From contig NZ_JACIIU010000001.1 in the NCBI RefSeq assembly GCF_014205685.1, positions 124,001 through 188,000 on the forward strand: 64,000 bases of DNA. The letters are read 5' to 3'. Below the pieces are notes generated by a model that saw only the letters and a program-made list of their open reading frames with translations, was not told the origin of the DNA and ran no database searches. A program made the translations under genes and the position numbers. Origin of the DNA: Paenochrobactrum gallinarii. Its GTDB lineage: Bacteria; Pseudomonadota; Alphaproteobacteria; Rhizobiales; Rhizobiaceae. Below, in pieces: positions 57,876-64,000 of the stretch (positions are counted from its first letter, which is position 1; each line of letters starts with the position of its first letter).

Positions 57876-58943
57876 TCACTCAGAGTTGCTCTTATTAAAA
57901 CGAACTGATCCCCAGAATGAGATACCGATTAGTACTGCACCGCCAAGGCCGGTAACAACTTCCGGAATATGTACCAAAGTCTGTGCGAACATAATCACCG
58001 ACAGGATCAGGATTGCATAGAATGCACCGTGTTCCAGATAACGATATTCGGCCAATGTGCCTTTCTCTACCAGCATAATGGTCATTGATCGCACATACAT
58101 AGCACCGATACCCAAACCAATCGCAATCACGAACAGGTTTTGCGACAATGCAAAAGCACCAATCACACCATCAAACGAGAAGCTGGCATCCAGCACTTCC
58201 AGATAAAGGAATGCGCCTAAACCACCTTTGGCAGCCGCACTCATGGTTTTTTGCGAAGCATCAAGCAAGCCGCCCAACACTTCGACCACCAGAAATGAAA
58301 CCAGACCATAGATAGCTGAGAAGAAGAAGCTTACGGCTTTGTCATCATCAAGCATGCTGGAGAAAATCAGCATCACTATCAGGACAATCGCAACTTCAAT
58401 GCCTTTGATGCTGGCAAGATATTTGAACGGACGCTCCAGAAAGCCAATCCAGTGAATATCCTTATCTGCATCAAAGAAGAATTTCAGCGCCACCATCATC
58501 AAAAATGCACCGCCAAATGCTGCAATCGGCAAATGTGCTTCCTGCATGATGCGGGCATATTCTTCAGGCTTTGCTGCGGCCAGAACCACGGCTTCAACCG
58601 GATTGATTTTAGCTGCAATCACCACAATCAACAGCGGGAAAACTACACGCATTCCGAAAACTGCGATGATAATACCCCATGTCAAAAAGCGATGCTGCCA
58701 GACTGGGGTCATATCCTTCAGCTTGTTTGCATTGACGATAGCATTGTCAAAGGACAATGAAATTTCCAAAACAGCGAGCACCGCACAAATGAAGAATACG
58801 GACGCCATGCCGCCAAGCGTACCCGACGACTGCCAGCCAAGCCAGGCACCCAGTGCCAAACCGACCACAGTGACGATAATCGCCCATTTGAAATAGCCCC
58901 ACGTCGTTGTTGATGTCGTAGTTGAAGAAGCAGTTGGCGTCAT
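57876..58943 (-). CDS. DUF475/TerC-like integral membrane protein
   Basis: Protein of 355 residues and about nine helices. It has the TerC-superfamily pattern: acidic SFDNAIVNANKL in an early helix (LEISLSFDNAI) and a second inverted copy with DASFSFDGVIGAFAL. TerC relatives are linked to manganese export and tellurium resistance in other bacteria, so metal transport is a reasonable but unproven role. AGGAG precedes ATG 58943. The 5' leader contains a terminator-like hairpin and a further structured element, which suggests RNA-level control. Confidence 0.85.
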   Translation of the reverse strand: MTPTASSTTTSTTTWGYFKWAIIVTVVGLALGAWLGWQSSGTLGGMASVFFICAVLAVLEISLSFDNAIVNANKLKDMTPVWQHRFLTWGIIIAVFGMRVVFPLLIVVIAAKINPVEAVVLAAAKPEEYARIMQEAHLPIAAFGGAFLMMVALKFFFDADKDIHWIGFLERPFKYLASIKGIEVAIVLIVMLIFSSMLDDDKAVSFFFSAIYGLVSFLVVEVLGGLLDASQKTMSAAAKGGLGAFLYLEVLDASFSFDGVIGAFALSQNLFVIAIGLGIGAMYVRSMTIMLVEKGTLAEYRYLEHGAFYAILILSVIMFAQTLVHIPEVVTGLGGAVLIGISFWGSVRFNKSNSE

Positions 58944-58988
58944 TTGCTCTGCTCCTGCATATTCAAATTAGTTTCAGGAAAATATGTT

Positions 58989-59017
58989 AAAAAACACGCG
59001 TCGGCACTGACACGCGT
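58989..59017 (-). terminator. Terminator-like hairpin in the DUF475 leader
   Basis: Two ACGCGT arms (58996-59001 and 59012-59017) with a 10-nt loop, followed on the minus strand by GTTTTTT. It lies 46 bp upstream of the start codon, where a riboswitch or attenuator expression platform would be expected. Confidence 0.55.
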
Positions 59018-59067
59018 ACAAGACACGGAAAAATGTAGCATTTTGCTTTATCCGCCGGCTGATATTG

Positions 59068-59110
59068 CTGGCGGTACCGACATCACGAGAGCGCCGCAAA
59101 CTCTCGCCAG
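59068..59110 (-). ncRNA. Structured leader element with competing helices
   Basis: On the minus strand CTGGCG (59110-59105) pairs with CGCCAG (59073-59068) and encloses GAGAG/CTCTC (59105-59101 and 59091-59087). An alternative hairpin CTCT-ggc-GAGAG uses the same GAGAG arm, so the two folds exclude each other. I do not recognise an Rfam class; the yybP-ykoY manganese motifs are absent. Confidence 0.4.
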
Positions 59111-59139
59111 AGGGGCCCGGCACCTGACTGAAGTCCTTG

Positions 59140-59163
59140 ATAAAAACTGCATGCGAAGCAGTT
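59140..59163 (-). terminator. Terminator of the DUF4239 gene
   Basis: AACTGC / GCAGTT, a 6-bp stem with a 7-nt loop followed by five Ts on the minus strand, 36 bp after the stop. Confidence 0.65.
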
Positions 59164-59198
59164 AAGGACACCTATATGTAAGCTTTCTATAGCACGCG

Positions 59199-60002
59199 TC
59201 AAGAGTTAGACGCTTCTTTCATCATCAATTGATAATGCATTTCCTGTGAAACCCGCGGCTCAAGCACATGGGCATTCAGACCGCCCGCCCCCGCATAGGG
59301 GTGCACATGCAGCGCTAAAATCCACATACAGATCACAGCTGTAAAGGTGTAAATCAGCATCGCCTGAACCCCTGCGCGCGGACGATCGGCATGAGTGGAT
59401 GCCAACACAATTGTGGTGATCAATGTCAGACAAAGCACCAGATACCACTTATAATTATTGATAGAACTATTACCTAAAGCGAGCCGGTCATTGCGCGCAT
59501 CCTGTAACTCATCAAAATCCTGCACTAATTGCGAAACAATAGGATAAGGCACTTTGCTCTCAGCTAACTTTAACAAAGCGACACGCATTTTCTGCAAAGC
59601 GCGTTCAACCTCAACCGCAGGGTTCACGTTCCTCTGTTTTGTCCATTCAACCTCAGAAACAGATACACGATAAGCTTTAATAGCATCATGCAACTCGGCA
59701 GAATTCAATGCATCTTTTGCTGCCATTCCCTCAAGCCGTGAAAGCGATGAACGCTCGGCCGATGCCGCATGTGAAGCATCAGAATTGACTGACCACACAT
59801 CTGCAGCCGCAAAACCAAGCGCTAATGCCCAAGCCGTTGCGACAGTCCCTATAAAGGCTGCAACCGGCATAGAGGCAGGCTTTCGTTGCAGCTGATAGCT
59901 GAAATATCTGAGTGCCAACAAACCAATACTGACCGACAACAAACCGCAAGCAACAAATACCAGCAAAATAGTGAATGGCGCCCAGGTAAAAATTGATTGC
60001 AT
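59199..60002 (-). CDS. DUF4239 membrane protein
   Basis: Protein of 267 residues in the DUF4239 (bestrophin-like) pattern. An N-terminal helix (FTILLVFVACGLLSVSIGLLAL) is followed by a second (VAAFIGTVATAWALALGFAAAD), a helical central segment of about 120 residues rich in Ser, Glu and Lys, and two closing helices (YLVLCLTLITTIVLAST and AMLIYTFTAVICMWILAL). Function is unknown; ion conductance has been proposed for relatives. The start at ATG 60002 has GGAGAAGGGG; a frame 10 codons longer is unlikely. Confidence 0.75.
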   Translation of the reverse strand: MQSIFTWAPFTILLVFVACGLLSVSIGLLALRYFSYQLQRKPASMPVAAFIGTVATAWALALGFAAADVWSVNSDASHAASAERSSLSRLEGMAAKDALNSAELHDAIKAYRVSVSEVEWTKQRNVNPAVEVERALQKMRVALLKLAESKVPYPIVSQLVQDFDELQDARNDRLALGNSSINNYKWYLVLCLTLITTIVLASTHADRPRAGVQAMLIYTFTAVICMWILALHVHPYAGAGGLNAHVLEPRVSQEMHYQLMMKEASNS

Positions 60003-60097
60003 CTGCCGTTCCCCTTCTCCGCCCTCATGCAAAGTGAGATATTTATAGGCTATTTTCGCAGTTGAAAGCCATCCTTTTGTAAGGGCTTACAGCTTTA

Positions 60098-63000
60098 TTA
60101 AAACTCAAAAATCGTGCGAAAAATTCCCGGTGCAATCACAGAAATCGGATTAACGGTTACTTTCGGCGCTTTAGCCGAACCAGACAATTTGTAAGTAATA
60201 CCGATCAGCCCGCGATCACGGCCATTACCAAGCAAAGCGCCAAAAAGCGGAATATCCGCAAACATACGGTTAAGCCCATAGGCAGGCATGAATGTGCCGG
60301 TCATATTCATATTGCCTTCACGATCATAAAGAGTGCCTTGAAACGTCGTGCCGATCACAGGGCCACGGACAACGCCTTTCGACAGGCTGGCATATCCCTC
60401 GCCCTTCTCAATCAAGGCATAGCCACGTTCAATATCAACGCGTGACACATCAATGTCGCGCTTCACCGCCTGATTTAAACTGGCACCACCCGATGACGGA
60501 GGGCTTGAAACGATCGAAGACAACCGCCCTTCGCCCACAATCGCAAAGTTGCGCGCATCGATCTGTCCGTGCAGCGGATTTTTGCCCTGAGCAGCAAGCC
60601 CTGCACTAATATCACCGCCATAGATTTTGTCGTAAAAATCAAAGAAACGCAAAATAGCACCGGCATCAGATGATTTAAGCGAGACAGAACGCGCATCTTT
60701 TTGCGTATTACTGGTGGCAACAAATTCTTTGCCTGATCCGGTTGAGGCATTCACCGAAAAACTGGAAACCTCCTTGCCGGCACTTTCATAAGAGATGGCA
60801 AAATTCCTCAGTTTCTCATTATAAAACCCGCCCAACTGATCAACCTGACCATTAACTACAACGCGTGTTTTACTCAGTGAATCACTTTTTGAAACAGATG
60901 CCGTATCCGATTGAATTAACTGCTTAATCAAGGCTCGTGCATCAAAGCTTGAACCCTTCAGATCAACCCCGAAACCACCCTTTATCCGGCGTAATTTTAG
61001 CGACAGATCATCATTATTGGTCAATTGGATTTTTTTAAAATCGGCTGTAGCAAGTCCTGCCTTATCAATAGTAATATCACCGCGCAACTGAAAGCCATCA
61101 CCGCTGACAATCAGATTTTTAATAACAATATCATCGGCTTTTTCATCCGGCTTGCTATAGATGAGTTCGGCCTTGGCAGCGATACCAGCACCTTTTTTCC
61201 AGCCCAGCCAAGGCAGATTGATCTCGGTGTTTTTTAAATCAACCACGATTGCCCGCTGCTTGTTTTTTTCAGAACCAAGCTTCACCAGCATCGGCCCTGT
61301 AAAAACCGTATTGATATCCGGGAAAAGTGCTGCACGCGCCTTATCGCTGACTGTCAACTCAACAAGCTGTTGTTTTAAAACGGTCTTATCTTCTACCGGC
61401 TCCACCATGCTGATCTTAGCCGGCATATTATTGAGCAAAGCATTGGCTGTAATATTGGCCGCTTTCGGATCAACCAAAATCTTGCCATCGGCTTTGCTGA
61501 TTAGCTGGCCATCAAGCGGCTTGGCGATATCCAAATTTTTAAAATCAATATCGGCTTTCCATGTATAGGTACCATCAGGTGCATCTTTATTAACCGCAAA
61601 TGATACATTGACCTTTGAAGTCACATCGCCCTTGATATCAGCAGGTGTAAAAGGCAAATGTCTGGAAATATTGATCGGCTTTTTGCCTAAAATCTCTGCC
61701 ACCGCATCCGCTTGTCCCTGTAAGCGAATATCAAGATCGGCCATAACCGGACGCTGACGCCCCCACGGGATGAAAAGTGTTCCGTTACTCACGTCCAGAC
61801 GACGATTTTCCGTTGTAAAGGCAGTAGCTTTCGCTAGATTAATCGTCGCATGAGAACCACGCACTTGTATATGGCCGTCAGCATCCCGTAGCGCCGGTAA
61901 TTCTCCGATCACATCAAAACGTGTGTTTTTAATATCAAAATCAACCTGAACATGCTCACCTGTCAGTTCAGGTAACTGACCTTCGCCATTATAATGGCCC
62001 GGCGGAATAGCAATATCGATACGGCCATTGCTAAGCTGGCCACCAAACAGGTTTTTCAACACCCATTCACGCGCTCCGTCGGCCACATCAACCGGCCATA
62101 ATTGCTTGGCCTGCGCTACAGGCATTTCCGGCACACGCAGCATAAAAATAATACCAGCAGACCCCATCCCGAAACTTAAACTACCCTGCCCGTAAAGCGT
62201 ACCATCAAGCGTTTTGATATCCAGATTGCTAAATTCAAGGCGATTGTCTTCGATATCAAAGCGCCCGGCAACACGGCCTGCAAATGGCAAAGGTGCTTCA
62301 GTCGATTCCTGCGGTGCGCTTATCGCTTCGCTCGTGACTATTTCAAAACGATAGCCATCATCATCGGGCATTTTAGCATCATCATAAGCTTCCGGCCCAA
62401 AAGCACCATTAAAATGAAGCATCACACCGCCAAGCTGCAAGTTTGACGGTCGGACTTCAATTTTTTTTGTGCCTTGTTGTAACTCCAGATTAAACTCAGC
62501 CTGTCCAAAAATGTTAGGCACGCGCCCAACCTCAAGATCAACCTTGGAAATTTTAACCGATGCATTCAGCTTTTGCGAATGTTCCTCACTTGCGACCTGC
62601 CCGCTCAACGCCAGCGACGCATTTGCCGATAATGAAAAATGCGCCGGATTAACGCTATTTTCCGTACCAACCAGCTGTTTTACCTGTGGCGGCGAACCAA
62701 TATGAACCGGAATACCATCCAGATTAAGCGTAAAAGAATGCAGCTCGCCATTTTGGCGGCTCACAGTACCATCCAAAATAAGTGACTTACCCTGCCATTC
62801 AAAAGCCCCCTTCAAAAGAACATTATCAATTTGCTCTTCAATAGAAGCCTGCTGGATAGCAAAGCGCTCTTCGCCTTTTGGTGTTGGAAATTTAATAACT
62901 GCATCTGACAAGCGAATGGCCTGTGTCTGGCGTTTTGAAAGTAATGCCAGTGCTTCTTTCACACCATCAAAAACAAGTGCCGATGAGGCATCAAAATCTA

Positions 63001-63508
63001 TCCGCCCCTTGCTATCAAATGGCATCTTTTGCAGAAAATTATTATCTTGACTGCTCTCTGTCAGATTAATTTCGACACCGGACGCCTCAGCACTGCTAAC
63101 TTCAATTTTTCCCAGTAACAAAGCCAAAGGTGAAAGCCCAAGCTTAACCGACTGAATTTGCTGAATATCAAGGCCACTATGCGGTTCAATCAGCGTCACG
63201 TCATTGGCTTCAATGGCCAGATTATTCGTCTGATCCAGCGAAATACGCGCTTTGCCGACAGAAATTTTACCACTTTCACTCAAAAACTGCGTAATGCCTT
63301 TTTGCGCTTCGGCACGTAAAAACTCACTATCAAACCCGCTACGCAAAATAAAAAAACCTGCAACCAGCAAAACGGCTGCCACAAGCGGGATCGACAATAA
63401 AAAATAAAGAAAAAACCTGACGCCAGAACGTTTTTTGGCTGTTCTTGACGACGGACAAGCGCACAAATCCTCACCTTCAGCCGACAGGCTGCGTTCTATT
63501 CTTTCCAT
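60098..63508 (-). CDS. AsmA/YhdP-like envelope protein (large, single N-terminal anchor)
   Basis: Protein of 1,136 residues from ATG 63508, or 1,150 from TTG 63550; neither has a good ribosome site. A cytoplasmic start with Cys/Ser/Arg-rich stretch leads to one membrane helix (FFLYFLLSIPLVAAVLLVAGFFIL), then about 1,080 residues of repetitive beta-strand sequence in the periplasm. The C-terminal part (GSAKAPKVTVNPISVIAPG) is the YhdP/AsmA-like signature. Such proteins bridge the membranes and are thought to move phospholipid to the outer membrane. It is divergent from bcp and followed after 95 bp by the DUF4239 gene. Confidence 0.85.
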   Translation of the reverse strand: MERIERSLSAEGEDLCACPSSRTAKKRSGVRFFLYFLLSIPLVAAVLLVAGFFILRSGFDSEFLRAEAQKGITQFLSESGKISVGKARISLDQTNNLAIEANDVTLIEPHSGLDIQQIQSVKLGLSPLALLLGKIEVSSAEASGVEINLTESSQDNNFLQKMPFDSKGRIDFDASSALVFDGVKEALALLSKRQTQAIRLSDAVIKFPTPKGEERFAIQQASIEEQIDNVLLKGAFEWQGKSLILDGTVSRQNGELHSFTLNLDGIPVHIGSPPQVKQLVGTENSVNPAHFSLSANASLALSGQVASEEHSQKLNASVKISKVDLEVGRVPNIFGQAEFNLELQQGTKKIEVRPSNLQLGGVMLHFNGAFGPEAYDDAKMPDDDGYRFEIVTSEAISAPQESTEAPLPFAGRVAGRFDIEDNRLEFSNLDIKTLDGTLYGQGSLSFGMGSAGIIFMLRVPEMPVAQAKQLWPVDVADGAREWVLKNLFGGQLSNGRIDIAIPPGHYNGEGQLPELTGEHVQVDFDIKNTRFDVIGELPALRDADGHIQVRGSHATINLAKATAFTTENRRLDVSNGTLFIPWGRQRPVMADLDIRLQGQADAVAEILGKKPINISRHLPFTPADIKGDVTSKVNVSFAVNKDAPDGTYTWKADIDFKNLDIAKPLDGQLISKADGKILVDPKAANITANALLNNMPAKISMVEPVEDKTVLKQQLVELTVSDKARAALFPDINTVFTGPMLVKLGSEKNKQRAIVVDLKNTEINLPWLGWKKGAGIAAKAELIYSKPDEKADDIVIKNLIVSGDGFQLRGDITIDKAGLATADFKKIQLTNNDDLSLKLRRIKGGFGVDLKGSSFDARALIKQLIQSDTASVSKSDSLSKTRVVVNGQVDQLGGFYNEKLRNFAISYESAGKEVSSFSVNASTGSGKEFVATSNTQKDARSVSLKSSDAGAILRFFDFYDKIYGGDISAGLAAQGKNPLHGQIDARNFAIVGEGRLSSIVSSPPSSGGASLNQAVKRDIDVSRVDIERGYALIEKGEGYASLSKGVVRGPVIGTTFQGTLYDREGNMNMTGTFMPAYGLNRMFADIPLFGALLGNGRDRGLIGITYKLSGSAKAPKVTVNPISVIAPGIFRTIFEF

Positions 63509-63790
63509 TTCTTGCTTGGAAAACCGAACCTTGGTGATTTTCTGTCTCAATATCCTGATGCCACTATGCTTGAGCTAAGCGCCCAAACCAAAACCGAGTT
63601 CTCTAATCATGCGCCGCCTCACTATGGATGAGTGTCAGCGATTCGTAACTGATAAATCAGTATAATTAACAGAGTGCTGTAGAAAGCTTTCAAACCAGTG
63701 GTGTGATCCTTGCACTCCCGCCATCAATAATGGCATGCTTTTCAAAAAGCCGCTTATGAACAGCGAATCCGACACTTGAAAGGCATTAAT

Positions 63791-64000
63791 ATGGCACAGC
63801 CTGCAATTGGTGATATTGCTCCCGACTTTAATCTGCCCGAAGATTTAAACGGCACACTAACCTTGTCTTCGCTTCGCGGCCAAAAAGTTGTCCTGTTCTT
63901 CTACCCAAAAGATGACACAAGCGGCTGTACCAAAGAATCAATCGCTTTCAGTTCCCTGAAAGCAGAGTTTGAAAAAGCCGATACTGTGATCGTCGGTATT
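63791..64000 (+). CDS. bcp: Bcp-type peroxiredoxin, C-terminus beyond window
   Basis: Thiol peroxidase of the BCP/PrxQ group. The 70 visible residues start MAQPAIGDIAPDFNLPED at ATG 63791, with AAAGG upstream. The peroxidatic cysteine is C46 in PKDDTSGCTKES. The resolving cysteine usually found five residues later (CTxExC) is replaced by isoleucine, so this is probably a 1-Cys type. The frame is open to the window end; about half of the usual 155 residues are missing here. Confidence 0.93.
   Translation, partial: MAQPAIGDIAPDFNLPEDLNGTLTLSSLRGQKVVLFFYPKDDTSGCTKESIAFSSLKAEFEKADTVIVGI

Noticed and set aside
58944-59198. yybP-ykoY manganese riboswitch before the DUF475 gene
   Set aside because: The conserved GGGGAGUAG and GAGACC-type loops of that class are not present; reported only as an unclassified structured leader.

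Overview
The window is chromosomal core DNA of an alphaproteobacterium of the order Hyphomicrobiales (Rhizobiales), most like the Brucella/Bartonella branch. The reasons are the gene order (pdhA-pdhB-pdhC-lpd-lipA; eno-kdsA-pyrG; trpD-trpC-moaC-moeA; lexA-comEC-gltX-gltA; lpxB to rpsB), an EipB/DUF1849 envelope protein, an E1-beta subunit carrying its own lipoyl domain, and no dxr between cdsA and rseP. Base composition looks moderate (about half G+C by eye), below that of Brucella or Rhizobium. No genus can be named from the sequence alone. No rRNA, tRNA, CRISPR, insertion sequence or prophage gene was recognised.

Layout. 1-7.2 kb (minus): the pyruvate dehydrogenase block, ending in lipA, which runs off the left edge, with two small membrane proteins and a GNAT acetyltransferase. 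7.3-14.7 kb (minus): ftsB-like, eno, kdsA, pyrG, an L,D-transpeptidase, secG and tpiA, many closed by good hairpin terminators. 15-20.4 kb (plus): a PpiD/SurA-like foldase, trpD, trpC, moaC, moeA. 20.4-22.7 kb: divK and ssb (minus) facing lexA (plus), whose promoter carries two LexA-box-like sites. 22.9-28.7 kb: comEC (minus), then gltX and gltA (plus). 28.9-32.1 kb: an accessory stretch with a DUF1624 membrane protein, a MerR regulator, a small exported protein, and an iron-storage unit (a 51-codon reading frame, bfd, bfr) behind two Irr-type palindromes. 32.2-45.6 kb (minus): rpsB, tsf, pyrH, frr, uppS, cdsA, rseP, bamA, lpxD, fabZ, lpxA, lpxI, lpxB, linking translation, undecaprenyl lipid supply, outer-membrane assembly and lipid A synthesis.

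45.7-49.7 kb: EipB (minus), then RidA, a glycerophosphodiester phosphodiesterase, a COG3146-type acyltransferase and a HIT protein (plus). 49.8-57.8 kb: an M19 dipeptidase (minus) facing a complete Dpp/Opp-type ABC importer and an S12 serine hydrolase with the residue layout of Ochrobactrum D-aminopeptidase DAP. This looks like a set for taking up and degrading D-amino-acid peptides. 57.9-64 kb: a DUF475/TerC-like membrane protein behind a structured leader, a DUF4239 protein, a 1,100-residue AsmA/YhdP-like envelope protein, and the start of a Bcp peroxiredoxin at the right edge.

The least explained items are the 51-codon frame and Irr-type sites at bfd-bfr, the DUF475 leader RNA, the comEC 5' end (four G-tracts and no standard start codon for the full frame), a probable ATT start at 1256, and the D-peptide locus.
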